A DNA stretch of 37,212 nucleotides from an uncultured Clostridia bacterium. GTDB taxonomy: Bacteria; Bacillota; Clostridia; Christensenellales; Pumilibacteraceae. This document shows positions 24,451 to 32,907 of this stretch, piece by piece. The notes beneath the pieces are model-generated. The model saw only the letters and a list, made by a program, of their open reading frames with translations, was not told where the DNA came from and ran no database searches. Made by a program: the position numbers and the translations under genes. Positions within the stretch are counted from its first letter, which is position 1, and the number at the start of each line of letters is the position of its first letter. Location of the stretch: NCBI GenBank assembly GCA_944362615.1, contig CALVTM010000012.1, positions 1 to 37,212 on the forward strand. Reading direction: 5' to 3'.

Positions 24451-25257
24451 TCACCGGGCGCCCTCTTTCCTGAGCACGCTTACAACCGTTTTGCAAATGA
24501 TCTTTGTATCCAGCCAGAGCGAACGGTTATCTACATAGTAAAGCTCCATTTTCTGACGCTGACCGCTCTCGTAAGTACAGTTACTTCTGCCGTTCGCCGC
24601 CCAGTATCCTATCAGTCCCGGCTTTACCGACAGCAGTCTGTCTCTTTCCGCACCGTACTTTTCCTCTACTTCGCTCTTCATCAGCGGTCTGGGACCGACT
24701 ACCGAAAGCTGCCCTATGAAGATAGACCATATCTGAGGAAGTTCGTCCAGACTCGTGCGGCGGAGGAATGCACCTATACGGGTTATTCTCGGATCGTTGT
24801 CTATCTTGTACTCACGCTTATACTGCTCAAGCTGTTCGGGCGTAAGCATATCTTCCAGTTTGTCCGCATTCTGCTTCATCGTGCGGAACTTCGGAATGCG
24901 TATCGTCTTACCGTTCTTGCCGACGCGCTCATGAAAATAGAGCACTTTACCTCCGTCGCTTGCCTTGACCAGCACGGCAATAAGCAGGTATAACCAGGAA
25001 AAAACAATAAGAAAAGTAAGCGATGATAATATATCAAACGCCCTCTTTATAAAAGCATATATACGACGCTTTCCGCTCTTTTTTAATTCAAAGTATGTGA
25101 CGAGGAAATTTCCCGCGTCCCATTCCACAGCCGATGTTCCTGCTCCGAAACGGGAAGCCGACTCCCTGTACATTTCACCAAAAGTGTACTCGGCCGCGAT
25201 TCCCTCTCCATGCGCACTTTCAGCACGCCTGTTTTCAATCTTATTCTTGATTGTCAC
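24451..25257 (-). CDS. Undecaprenyl-phosphate glycosyl-1-phosphate transferase (priming enzyme)
   Basis: About 268 aa. One hydrophobic hairpin/helix (about residues 85-105) comes before the bacterial sugar-transferase domain. Conserved motifs are KFRTMKQNAD, DPRITRIGAFLRRTSLDELPQ and LSVVGPRPL, with KPGLIGYWAANGRS at the end. These monotopic phosphotransferases (WbaP/WcaJ/EpsL type) load the first sugar-1-phosphate on undecaprenyl phosphate. It lacks the four extra N-terminal helices of WbaP. The GTG at 25257 is preferred, with GGGAGAGG 4 nt upstream. It is the first gene of the operon. Confidence 0.93.
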   Translation of the reverse strand: MTIKNKIENRRAESAHGEGIAAEYTFGEMYRESASRFGAGTSAVEWDAGNFLVTYFELKKSGKRRIYAFIKRAFDILSSLTFLIVFSWLYLLIAVLVKASDGGKVLYFHERVGKNGKTIRIPKFRTMKQNADKLEDMLTPEQLEQYKREYKIDNDPRITRIGAFLRRTSLDELPQIWSIFIGQLSVVGPRPLMKSEVEEKYGAERDRLLSVKPGLIGYWAANGRSNCTYESGQRQKMELYYVDNRSLWLDTKIICKTVVSVLRKEGAR

Positions 25258-25354
25258 TATGCCTCTCCCATAAGCACACAACACGTTATGTCAATACGCG
25301 CAATGTGGTCTCACCATCATTCTCCCCATTGCGTAGACGATTTATAACATCTCC

Positions 25355-25458
25355 GTGAACGATCATATTATAACTGCATATAAGGACTATGTCAATCAAA
25401 GTGCAAGTCTTAAACGCCTCAAGCGCCCAAATTAACCATATCAGTCACAATCGTTCAC
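25355..25458. promoter_or_regulatory. Inverted-repeat pair flanking the polysaccharide promoter, candidate operator
   Basis: GTGAACGAT at 25355-25363 spans the predicted transcription start. Its exact complement ATCGTTCAC is at 25450-25458, about 95 nt apart. A pair of half-sites around a promoter would suit a looping repressor, but a 9-bp match may be chance. Confidence 0.35.
25367..25395 (-). promoter_or_regulatory. Perfect consensus promoter of the polysaccharide operon
   Basis: On the minus strand TTGACA (25395-25390), 17-nt spacer, TATAAT (25372-25367). Transcription starts near 25360, giving a leader of about 100 nt. The leader can fold into a stem near 25298-25332 (CGCAATGGGG with CCACATTGCG, one mismatch). 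Confidence 0.85.
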
Positions 25459-25524
25459 ATAAACGTCACAATACTGAAAGAGTCTCGCATCCGTAAGTTA
25501 AATGAATGTGAAAATCGGGAAAGA

Positions 25525-26268
25525 TCAGTTCGGATTGTCGTCTTCCGATAACTTATCCCAAAGCGAGTTGCGTTCGGGGTGGAAAACGGCGCGTTTAATA
25601 TTGCCTGACGCTATGTGACCGTTTTCGCTGTCGAGCGTGCGGATAAGTTCCTTTATATAGCTGCGGCGGGAATCACTGTCCGCCGGACAGGGATTCTTGA
25701 CTACAGGCATATTTTCCTCTCTGACGAGCGCGGCTATATCCTTTTCGTTGGCGTACACAAACGGACGTATCACGGTGACTCCGGTGCGCGACATGTAACT
25801 GACCGGTTTGAAAGTGCTTATCCTGCCCTCGTATATCATGCTCATAAGCAGTGTCTCCGCAACGTCGTCCGCATGATGCCCGAGCGCAAGTTTGTTATAA
25901 CCCGCTTCGTTCATAACCGATGCAAGCGCTCCCCTTCGCATTTTTGCACAGAGCGAACACGGGTTCTTCTCCTTGCGCACGCCGAACACTATCTCGTAAA
26001 TATCCGTTTTTTCGACGATATGCTCCACTCCGAGCCGCTTGCAAAACTCCGTGAGAGGGGCGTAATCCGCGCCTGCTCCGGCGTCTATTGTAATGGCGCC
26101 CAGCTCAAAATGCGCGGGAGAGAACCTCCTGAACGCCGCAAGGGCAGCCAGAAGCGCCGTTGAGTCCTTTCCGCCTGAAAGTCCCACCGCTATTCTGTCG
26201 CCCTCACGCACCATTCCGAAATCTTCCACCGCACGCCTGAGCGGCGATAAAATCTGCTGCATCTTCAT
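25525..26268 (-). CDS. ttcA: TtcA-like tRNA 2-thiocytidine synthase
   Basis: 247 aa. The PP-loop ATP-binding motif GLSGGKDSTALL is at residues 29-40. NPCSLCAKMRRG (CxxC, near 107) and NPCPADSDSRR (near 194) supply the cysteines that bind the Fe-S cluster in the TtcA/TtuA group. KLALGHHADDVAETLL is the family's second conserved region. The enzyme activates and thiolates cytidine 32 of tRNAs. A related TtuA/NcsA-type tRNA thiolase with other specificity is possible. The promoter lies directly against the ATG, implying a leaderless mRNA. Confidence 0.85.
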   Translation of the reverse strand: MKMQQILSPLRRAVEDFGMVREGDRIAVGLSGGKDSTALLAALAAFRRFSPAHFELGAITIDAGAGADYAPLTEFCKRLGVEHIVEKTDIYEIVFGVRKEKNPCSLCAKMRRGALASVMNEAGYNKLALGHHADDVAETLLMSMIYEGRISTFKPVSYMSRTGVTVIRPFVYANEKDIAALVREENMPVVKNPCPADSDSRRSYIKELIRTLDSENGHIASGNIKRAVFHPERNSLWDKLSEDDNPN

Positions 26269-26274
26269 AATCCG

Positions 26275-26302
26275 ATTATATCACACCCGGCAAAGTTTGC
26301 AA
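26275..26302 (-). promoter_or_regulatory. Promoter of ttcA giving a leaderless mRNA
   Basis: On the minus strand TTGCAA (26302-26297), 16-nt spacer, TATAAT (26280-26275), then only 6 nt before the ATG at 26268. No Shine-Dalgarno can be transcribed from this promoter. Confidence 0.65.
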
Positions 26303-26401
26303 AGCGTTTTGACCCGTTACGCAAACTCACCTTACCGCATGACCGCAAAATACAGCCGCTGAAGCCCGGACGGATAAACCTGTCATGAGCACATGCGGAA
26401 A

Positions 26402-26423
26402 CGGGACCCCGAAAGGGATCCCG
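26402..26423 (-). terminator. Terminator after pulA
   Basis: CGGGA...TCCCG arms with an inner CCC/GGG stem around a GAAA-type loop. It lies about 35 nt beyond the pulA stop. Confidence 0.6.
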
Positions 26424-26458
26424 CATTTTTCGTTTACTGTCTTTATCCGGCAAAGCGC

Positions 26459-28687
26459 TTACATGATTTTGACAAACGCACAGATGCTTTTAGCTTCAAC
26501 GTGGTATTTTCCTTCATAAACTCCGAGATCGACGTTGCCTGCGCGCTCATCGTCTATGCGAAGCGACCACTTGCCTTCGGGCAGAGAAATATCCGTCGCC
26601 TCGAGCGGATTATACACAATGAACAGAGATTCGCCCTTTCCGGTCAGCGTGTACGCTATTACGTCGTAACGGACGTCGCTGCTGAACTCAGTCGCATTCT
26701 CTATCTCGTCTTTATCGGACAGACGGAGTACCGGGTGCGCCTTACGGAAGGTTATCAGTCCGCGGTAATAATTGCGCATAGCCTCGACGTCCGAGCCGGG
26801 TTTGAGCGCGTCCCAGTCGATATTGTTCACATCGTCCGGAGCGTTGTAACTGTTTTCCACAAAACCGCCGTTACCGTCCGGTTTGGAACGGAGAAGCTCT
26901 TCTCCCGACTGGAAGAACGGAATGCCGCGGCTCGTCATCACTATGCCCGCGCAAAGACGGTTTATACCGAGCTTTTCAGCCATTGATGCGTGACCGGCAG
27001 TCATTGCTATCTTATCCCAGAGAGTGTTGTTATCGTGCGCAGAGACGTAATTGATAACTCTTGACGCATCGGGCGATACCCAGTTCATATTGAAGTTTGG
27101 AGACGTCGCGCCCATTGACGAGAACTTGACGGCATTGACATTCTCATACGGTTTACCGTTTGCATAGCCGCCGTCTCCGCCGTTGAATACCGAGCCTTTT
27201 ACGCAGTCGCGGATAACGTCGGAGAATACCGCGACACTTCCCGCCGCACCCGGAGTTGCCGTTATTCCGCCCGCATTCCACTTGTTGCACTGCTTTTCGC
27301 CGGCAAGCAGAGTACTGCCTCCTACCCAGCCTTCGCCGTAGATTATTATAGACGGATTGACCGCATGCAACGCGCGCTCTATCGCCTGCATCGTTTCCAC
27401 GTCGTGCAATCCCATAAGATCGAATCGGAAGCCGTCCGCATGGTACGTATCAGCCCAGTGGAGCAGCGAGTCTATGATGAACTTGCGGCACATCGGTCTT
27501 TCGCTTGCCGTCTCATTGCCGCAGCCGCTGCCGTTTGACGGATTGCCGCGGTGATCGTAACGGTAATAGTAATACGGAACGGTGAGCGCAAGAGGCGAGT
27601 CAAACCCGTATGTGTGGTTATAGACGACGTCAAATATCACGCCTATGCCGCTTGAGTGCAATGCGCAGACAGCCTCGCGCAGATCGCGCACCCGTGAACT
27701 GCCGTTCCTCGGGTTCGTACAGTACGCGCCCATAGGCATATTGAAGTGCTTCGGATCGTATCCCCAGTTGAACGCATTGTACGAATCGTCGTAAAGCCTT
27801 GTCTGGTCCACTGTCGCAAACTCCGCAACCGGCAACAGATGCACATGTGTGATACCGAGATCGACGAGGTAATCCAGACCTATGCTTTCGCCCGAACCGT
27901 TCTTAAGTCCGCGCTCCGCAAGCGCAAGGAACCGCGTGCGGTTTATCGCCCGGCTCTTCCCTGAAAAGTCGCGTATATGCGTTTCCCAGATGATCGCGTC
28001 CGTATAAGACGACAGAGCATGACGGCGTTTGTACGACTCGTGCTCTTCCGTCCATCCGTAAGGAGTAAGCTTGGAAGAGCGCAGATCGACTATCATGCCG
28101 CGCATTGCATTCATTCCGCCGCTGACGGCATACGGATCCACCGTTTCCACGTCATTTCTTCCGTTGTAACTTATCGTATAAGTATAATACCATCCGGAAA
28201 GATCTGCATCCAGCGTCGTCACCCATACGCCGCGTGAGCCGCGCGTCATGATCCCGCCGTAATAATTGCTTCCCGTTTCGCCGTCGCTGTAGATATTCAG
28301 CTTCACACTCTGAGCAAACGGTGCCCATACGCGGAACACCGTCCTGCCGCTCTCTATACTGGCGCCGAGTTTTCCGTTGTAAGTGTACCTCGCCGCAAAC
28401 TCAGCCGTGTCGTATATGCCCTTAGGCTGAGCGGCTACGCTTATGCCCGAACGTACGACAAAACAGGGCTGCTCCGGATTGAGCTGCCTGCCGAGCGTAA
28501 GATTTATCTCATGTCCTTCATGCGGATTGCTGTAAAAGTCTGTTATGGGAATGCTGACGCCGCCGCTGTACACTTTGAAGTCGTCCTGCGTTACGCCCCA
28601 TGCGTCCGCGACAAACAGAACTATCCGATTGTAGTCCTCGATGAATGCGCGTGTTTTTCTGTCAGAGTAAGCCGTATATTCCGTCAT
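26459..28687 (-). CDS. pulA: Type I pullulanase (alpha-1,6-debranching enzyme), GH13
   Basis: 742 aa. An N-terminal beta-rich region to about residue 115 and a CBM48-type domain (RTVFRVWAPFAQSVKLNIYSD) precede the GH13 barrel. The pullulanase hallmark appears as FNWGYDP near residue 306. GFRFDLMG holds the nucleophile Asp (about 424), IIYGEGW the acid/base Glu (about 448) and VSAHDNNTL the third catalytic Asp (about 547). It cleaves alpha-1,6 branches in pullulan, glycogen or starch dextrins. No signal peptide is present, so it should be cytosolic and serve glycogen or imported dextrins. AAGGA lies upstream of the ATG. It starts 23 nt after rplI and is probably cotranscribed. Confidence 0.95.
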   Translation of the reverse strand: MTEYTAYSDRKTRAFIEDYNRIVLFVADAWGVTQDDFKVYSGGVSIPITDFYSNPHEGHEINLTLGRQLNPEQPCFVVRSGISVAAQPKGIYDTAEFAARYTYNGKLGASIESGRTVFRVWAPFAQSVKLNIYSDGETGSNYYGGIMTRGSRGVWVTTLDADLSGWYYTYTISYNGRNDVETVDPYAVSGGMNAMRGMIVDLRSSKLTPYGWTEEHESYKRRHALSSYTDAIIWETHIRDFSGKSRAINRTRFLALAERGLKNGSGESIGLDYLVDLGITHVHLLPVAEFATVDQTRLYDDSYNAFNWGYDPKHFNMPMGAYCTNPRNGSSRVRDLREAVCALHSSGIGVIFDVVYNHTYGFDSPLALTVPYYYYRYDHRGNPSNGSGCGNETASERPMCRKFIIDSLLHWADTYHADGFRFDLMGLHDVETMQAIERALHAVNPSIIIYGEGWVGGSTLLAGEKQCNKWNAGGITATPGAAGSVAVFSDVIRDCVKGSVFNGGDGGYANGKPYENVNAVKFSSMGATSPNFNMNWVSPDASRVINYVSAHDNNTLWDKIAMTAGHASMAEKLGINRLCAGIVMTSRGIPFFQSGEELLRSKPDGNGGFVENSYNAPDDVNNIDWDALKPGSDVEAMRNYYRGLITFRKAHPVLRLSDKDEIENATEFSSDVRYDVIAYTLTGKGESLFIVYNPLEATDISLPEGKWSLRIDDERAGNVDLGVYEGKYHVEAKSICAFVKIM

Positions 28688-28710
28688 CAGAGTCTGTCCT
28701 TTTGTCCTTT

Positions 28711-29154
28711 TTATCCCGCCGTTACGGAAAGCGTCACTTTCGCGCTTACCTCCGGATGCAGTTTCACCGTTATCTTATATTCGCCTGTCTGTTTGATCGG
28801 ACCGTCAAGCACGATCTTTTTCTTGTCTACGCTGACGCCCGCCTGCTCCAGCGCCTCCGCTATCGCCTGTGCGGAAAGCGATCCGAACAACTTACCGTTT
28901 GCGCCCATCTTTGCTTTGAGCTCCACCCGCGTCGCATTCAGTTTTTCCGCAAGTTCCTTGGCTTCCTTGAGCGCCGTCGCTTTTTTATACTGTTCGCTCG
29001 AACGCTGCGCCTCAAGCAGGCTTACGTTCTGAGCCGTCGCCGGCTGTGCCAGACCCTGCTTTATCAGGTAATTATTCGCATATCCGTCCGATACGTTTAC
29101 GATATCTCCCTTCTTTCCCGAGCCTTTTACGTCTTTAAGCAATATGACTTTCAT
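28711..29154 (-). CDS. rplI: 50S ribosomal protein L9
   Basis: 147 aa, normal length. [21 protein letters not shown] and [12 protein letters not shown] are the conserved rRNA-binding N-terminal domain. A long charged helix (about residues 41-75) links to the C-terminal domain ([15 protein letters not shown] ... [14 protein letters not shown]). GAGGT precedes the ATG. It is separated from rpsR-ssb-rpsF, with which it often clusters, and is followed by pulA. Confidence 0.97.
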   Translation of the reverse strand: MKVILLKDVKGSGKKGDIVNVSDGYANNYLIKQGLAQPATAQNVSLLEAQRSSEQYKKATALKEAKELAEKLNATRVELKAKMGANGKLFGSLSAQAIAEALEQAGVSVDKKKIVLDGPIKQTGEYKITVKLHPEVSAKVTLSVTAG

Positions 29155-29190
29155 AAATACCTCGCGTTATTATGTCATTGTCTGTCATTT

Positions 29191-29220
29191 ATTATATCAT
29201 GCCGCACGGCTGTATGTCAA
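29191..29220 (-). promoter_or_regulatory. Promoter of rplI overlapping the end of the phosphatase gene
   Basis: On the minus strand TTGACA (29220-29215), 18-nt spacer, TATAAT (29196-29191). The TGA stop of the phosphatase gene is part of the -35 hexamer. Confidence 0.8.
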
Positions 29221-29657
29221 GAGCGGCAGAGCTCCGCAACCAGTCCGAGACAGCCGAGTTCTATATCCGAGTATGCCTTTTCATAGTCGTCCGTATACCA
29301 CGGATCGGCAACATCCGCATCAATCCCGGCATGACTGAGCAGTTTGCTCACTTTCTTTCCGCCGAAGCGGCGCACGGCGTCACGGTAATTCTCCTCGTCC
29401 ATGACTATCACCATATCAGCCGAATCGTACTCCGCCTGTGTGAGCAACGCCGCAGCTCTGCGCCCGTACTCCACTCCGTGCGCGTCCAGCACCATGCGCG
29501 CGGGACGGTAAATCCCGCAACCGAGCGCGTCCGTGTGCAACGCTCTCGACGTCACGGTAACGCCTTTGATGCCTCTGTCGTCAAGCAATTTCTTCATGAT
29601 ATATTCAGCCATCGGCGACCGACATATATTACCGTGGCACACGAAAACTATATTCAT
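29217..29657 (-). CDS. Low-molecular-weight protein tyrosine phosphatase
   Basis: 146 aa. The P-loop CHGNICRSP at residues 7-15 gives catalytic Cys7 and Arg13, and DPWYTDD near 118 supplies the general-acid Asp. Both are diagnostic of LMW-PTP. The start is the ATG at 29657 (MNIVFVCHGN) with AAGGA upstream; the frame is open 29 codons further, through the terminator of the upstream gene, so those are not coding. In bacteria these enzymes often reverse the tyrosine phosphorylation that controls polysaccharide export, or act on arginine phosphate. No kinase gene is visible here. Confidence 0.94.
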   Translation of the reverse strand: MNIVFVCHGNICRSPMAEYIMKKLLDDRGIKGVTVTSRALHTDALGCGIYRPARMVLDAHGVEYGRRAAALLTQAEYDSADMVIVMDEENYRDAVRRFGGKKVSKLLSHAGIDADVADPWYTDDYEKAYSDIELGCLGLVAELCRS

Positions 29658-29691
29658 ACGCAATTCCTTCGTCGCGTGATCAGTAAAAATA

Positions 29692-29732
29692 AAAATATCC
29701 GCTACGGATAACACCATTTTAGCGGATATTTT
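29692..29732 (-). terminator. Terminator after nrdG
   Basis: 13-bp perfect stem (29692-29704 with 29720-29732, AAAATATCCGCTA) with a 15-nt loop, followed on the minus strand by TTTATTTTTA. It lies 35 nt beyond the nrdG stop. Confidence 0.85.
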
Positions 29733-29766
29733 GCTTTTTGTCAATAGCCTTGGCGTTTTTCCCGCC

Positions 29767-30303
29767 TTATATATGCGCCGGACTGTCCCAAAGCGTTATT
29801 TCACCGCTTTCCAACGTGCGTCTGACGTCGATTATGCGCTGGTTGGATGAGCCGCGGAAACGCAGCGTGATGTCCTTGAGCGCGTATACGAACGGTCCGT
29901 CCACGAGTACGTCCGTAAGCCTGAGGATCTCGTCCGTGTCCTGCCCGCTCCCGCGCGACGGCTTCTTGCCCGTAAGCTCCTCAAACGTGAACCCGGAGTA
30001 TATCCAGACGTTCTTTTCGGGCAATTCCCTGCGAACGCGGCGGAGCAGCCCGAGCAGTTCCGATCTGTTCTCCGGCTCAAACGGCTCTCCTCCGAGCAGA
30101 GTGAGCCCCTCCACATAATCGGGAGCAAGCTGCCTGAGCAGTTCGTCCTCCGTCGCCTTGTCATACGGCTTTCCGAAATCGAAGTCCCACGCTATCTCAT
30201 TGAAGCAACCCTTACAAGCATGCCGGCACCCGCTTACAAACAGCGAGACCCGCACGCCGAGTCCGTTGGCTATATCTCTGTTTTTTATTTCGGCTACGTT
30301 CAT
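29767..30303 (-). CDS. nrdG: Anaerobic ribonucleotide reductase-activating protein
   Basis: 178 aa. Radical-SAM enzyme with the cluster motif CRHACKGC (CxxxCxxC) at residues 26-33 and the SAM-binding LLGGEPF near 74. It uses S-adenosylmethionine to install the glycyl radical on NrdD. An AAGGCGG RBS precedes the ATG. It follows nrdD by 124 nt on the same strand, with a weak hairpin between them, so it is probably in the same NrdR-controlled transcript. Confidence 0.96.
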   Translation of the reverse strand: MNVAEIKNRDIANGLGVRVSLFVSGCRHACKGCFNEIAWDFDFGKPYDKATEDELLRQLAPDYVEGLTLLGGEPFEPENRSELLGLLRRVRRELPEKNVWIYSGFTFEELTGKKPSRGSGQDTDEILRLTDVLVDGPFVYALKDITLRFRGSSNQRIIDVRRTLESGEITLWDSPAHI

Positions 30304-30374
30304 GATTCCGCCTTATACGGCTCCCCCGTCGTCGTTGTCTGTCGCCGCGTGATTTTTTTTACGGCGCATTATGT

Positions 30375-30419
30375 AAAATACGGCTGCCGCAGCGTCATAT
30401 GCCCGCGACAGCGTATTTT
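30375..30419 (-). terminator. Hairpin between nrdD and nrdG, possible partial terminator
   Basis: AAAATACG (30375-30382) pairs with CGTATTTT (30412-30419) and an inner CTG/CAG extends it. Only four T follow, so read-through into nrdG is likely. It may set the nrdD:nrdG ratio. Confidence 0.45.
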
Positions 30420-30427
30420 ATATTGTA

Positions 30428-32599
30428 TTAAAGATGAAGCACGCGCTCTTTTATCTCCTGCGTCCTGCCCTGGTTCCAGAACTGAGAACCGATATATCCG
30501 CAGGTGCGTCTCGCAACATTCAGCTTGCTCTGATCGCGGTTACCGCAGTTCGGGCATTCCCAAACGAGCTTACCTCCGTCGTCGACGATCTGTATCTCAC
30601 CGTCGAATCCGCACTCCTGGCAGTAGTCCGACTTGGTGTTCAGCTCCGCATACATGATGTTGTCATATATGAACCGCATGACGCTGAGTACTGCTTCGAT
30701 ATTGTTCTGCATGTTCGGCACTTCGACATACGATATGGCTCCGCCCGGAGACAGCGCCTGGAACTTGCTCTCGATCTCCAGCTTCTTGAATGCGTCTATC
30801 TTCTCCGTGACGTGGATATGATAGCTGTTCGTGATGTAGCTCTTATCCGTAACGCCGGGGATTATACCGAAACGCTTCTGGAGGCACTTCGCAAACTTAT
30901 ATGTCGTGGACTCCAGCGGCGTGCCGTAAAGAGAGTAGTCTATCTTCTCTTCCTTCTTCCAGCCCGCGCACGCATCGTTAAGACGCTGCATGATCTTGAG
31001 TCCGAGCTCTTCGCCCTCCGGTTCGGTGAGCTTCTTGCCGCAAAGCTCATAGACGCACTCCCAAAGTCCGGCATAACCGAGCGAGATCGTCGAATAACCG
31101 CCGTGGAGGAGTTTGTCTATCTTCTCTCCTTTCTTCAGCCTTGCAAGCGCTCCGTACTGCCAGAGTATCGGCGCGGCGTCGGACAGCGTGCCCTCAAGAC
31201 GCTTATGGCGCGCCTGAAGAGCGCGGTGACAAAGCTCGAGACGGTCGTCAAGTATGCGCCAGAACTCGTCCATATGATCCTTGCCGGCGCTGCACGCAAC
31301 GTCCACAAGATTGATAGTGACTACGCCCTGGTTGAATCTGCCGTAATACTTCGGCTTTCCGTTTTCGTCCACGTACGGCGTGAGGAAGGATCTGCATCCC
31401 ATGCACGTATAGCACTGACCGTTTCCGTTCTTGTCTATCTTATTCTTCAGCATCACCTTTTCACTGATGTAATCTGGTACCATGCGCCTTGCCGTGCATT
31501 TTGCGGCAAGCTTGGTAAGATAGTAGTACGGACTGTCCTCATGTATGTTGCTTTCTTCGAGAACGTATATGAGTTTGGGGAACGCCGGCGTGATGTATAC
31601 GCCTGCCTCGTTCTTGACTCCCTCGTAACGCTGACGGAGCATTTCCTCTATAACGAGCGCAAGATCTTTCCTCTCCGCTTCGTCGCGCGCTTCGCCGAGA
31701 TACATGAATATCGTCACGAACGGCGCCTGACCGTTCGTCGTGAGCAACGTAACAAGCTGATACTGTATCGTCTGTATGCCCTTCTTTATCTCCTCTCTGA
31801 GTCGCTTCTCGACGATCTTCGCCTTTACCTCTGCTCCCGGATCCGCGCCGGCAAGCTCGAACTCGGCGTCTACGTCACGGGAGATCTTTTCACGGGAGAC
31901 CTGCACGAACGGCGTAAGATGCGTAAGACTGATGGACTGTCCGCCGTACTGATTGGAAGCAACCTGCGCTATGATCTGAGTGGCAATGTTGCACGCCGTT
32001 GAGAAGGAATGAGGACGCTCTATCATCGTACCGCTTATGACCGTGCCGTTCTGAAGCATGTCCTCAAGATTGACAAGATCGCAGTTGTGCATATGCTGCG
32101 CAAAATAATCGGCATCGTGGAAATGTATGAGCCCTTCTTCGTGCGCCTGCACTATATCGGGAGGAAGGAAAAGACGCTTCGTAAGATCCTTGCTTACTTC
32201 GCCTGCCATGTAGTCGCGCTGAACGGAGTTGACCGCGGGATTCTTATTGCTGTTCTCCTGCTTGATCTCCTCGTTATTGCTCTCTATAAGAGTAAGAATG
32301 GACTTGTCCGTAGTGTTCGCACGGCGCGCCAGATTACGCTGATGACGGTATCTGATATACCTCTTCGCTACCTCATACGCTCCCAGCTTCATTATGTTCG
32401 TCTCGACAAAGTCCTGCACTTCTTCGACGTTAACCGCTCTGTTCATCTTCAGACAGTCTTTCTCTACCGTCAGAGCAAGAGTGTCTATCCACTCGTCGGA
32501 AAGCTCCGGCTTTCCCGCTCTGTTAGCCTTCTTTATTGCATTGGCTATCTTCTGCCTGTCGAATTCAACTTCCGATCCGTCTCTTTTTATCAGCTTCAT
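30428..32599 (-). CDS. nrdD: Anaerobic (class III) ribonucleoside-triphosphate reductase
   Basis: 723 aa. Begins with an ATP-cone domain (MKLIKRDGSEVEFDRQKIANAIKKAN). The long ten-stranded barrel carries CYTCMGCRSF and related motifs. The C-terminus has the zinc site (YCQECGF and ECPNCGN) and the glycyl-radical loop RRTCGYIGS with the radical Gly near residue 701. It makes dNTPs from NTPs without oxygen. The ATG at 32599 follows GAGAGGAA; the frame is open 25 codons upstream through an NrdR box, so the longer start is wrong. Two NrdR-type boxes precede it. Confidence 0.97.
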   Translation of the reverse strand: MKLIKRDGSEVEFDRQKIANAIKKANRAGKPELSDEWIDTLALTVEKDCLKMNRAVNVEEVQDFVETNIMKLGAYEVAKRYIRYRHQRNLARRANTTDKSILTLIESNNEEIKQENSNKNPAVNSVQRDYMAGEVSKDLTKRLFLPPDIVQAHEEGLIHFHDADYFAQHMHNCDLVNLEDMLQNGTVISGTMIERPHSFSTACNIATQIIAQVASNQYGGQSISLTHLTPFVQVSREKISRDVDAEFELAGADPGAEVKAKIVEKRLREEIKKGIQTIQYQLVTLLTTNGQAPFVTIFMYLGEARDEAERKDLALVIEEMLRQRYEGVKNEAGVYITPAFPKLIYVLEESNIHEDSPYYYLTKLAAKCTARRMVPDYISEKVMLKNKIDKNGNGQCYTCMGCRSFLTPYVDENGKPKYYGRFNQGVVTINLVDVACSAGKDHMDEFWRILDDRLELCHRALQARHKRLEGTLSDAAPILWQYGALARLKKGEKIDKLLHGGYSTISLGYAGLWECVYELCGKKLTEPEGEELGLKIMQRLNDACAGWKKEEKIDYSLYGTPLESTTYKFAKCLQKRFGIIPGVTDKSYITNSYHIHVTEKIDAFKKLEIESKFQALSPGGAISYVEVPNMQNNIEAVLSVMRFIYDNIMYAELNTKSDYCQECGFDGEIQIVDDGGKLVWECPNCGNRDQSKLNVARRTCGYIGSQFWNQGRTQEIKERVLHL

Positions 32600-32637
32600 G
32601 GCTATTCCTCTCTTTTCCCCTTTATTTCCATAGGGCA

Positions 32638-32649
32638 ACAATATATTGT
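32638..32649. promoter_or_regulatory. NrdR-type box 1
   Basis: Perfect palindrome ACAATATATTGT, matching the core of the NrdR operator, in the nrdD leader 40 nt upstream of the start codon. Confidence 0.85.
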
Positions 32650-32670
32650 AATAATATAATACCTTAGACC

Positions 32671-32682
32671 ACAATATATTGT
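32671..32682. promoter_or_regulatory. NrdR-type box 2
   Basis: ACAATATATTGT, extended to CACAATATATTGTG. Its centre is 33 bp from box 1, about three helical turns, the usual arrangement of paired NrdR boxes. Both lie just downstream of the predicted transcription start, so NrdR bound there should block nrdD-nrdG transcription when deoxynucleotides are plentiful. Confidence 0.9.
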
Positions 32683-32697
32683 GTTCTGTGTATATGT

Positions 32698-32726
32698 ATA
32701 ATACGCCGTATGAATAAAAAAGTCAA
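32698..32726 (-). promoter_or_regulatory. nrdD promoter
   Basis: On the minus strand TTGACT (32726-32721), 17-nt spacer, TATTAT (32703-32698). The start of transcription falls near 32691, so the leader contains both NrdR boxes. Confidence 0.75.
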
Positions 32727-32907
32727 TACCTTTGTATAAAATTTTCTTGAAAATTTTTTCCCTTTTAAGCCCGCAAATGCTTGACATACTCTGCCGTTGC
32801 CGCTACCCGCTTACCGTATGCAGACAGCCGTGACAAGCCGACAGACGCGCTGTTCCTCATATGGTGATATGTTCATGCGGGATCCCGAATAAATACAGTA
32901 CGGGAAA

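Noticed and set aside
30434..32659. Long plus-strand frames of 522 and 216 residues
   Set aside because: Antisense shadows of nrdD and its leader, caused by codon bias.
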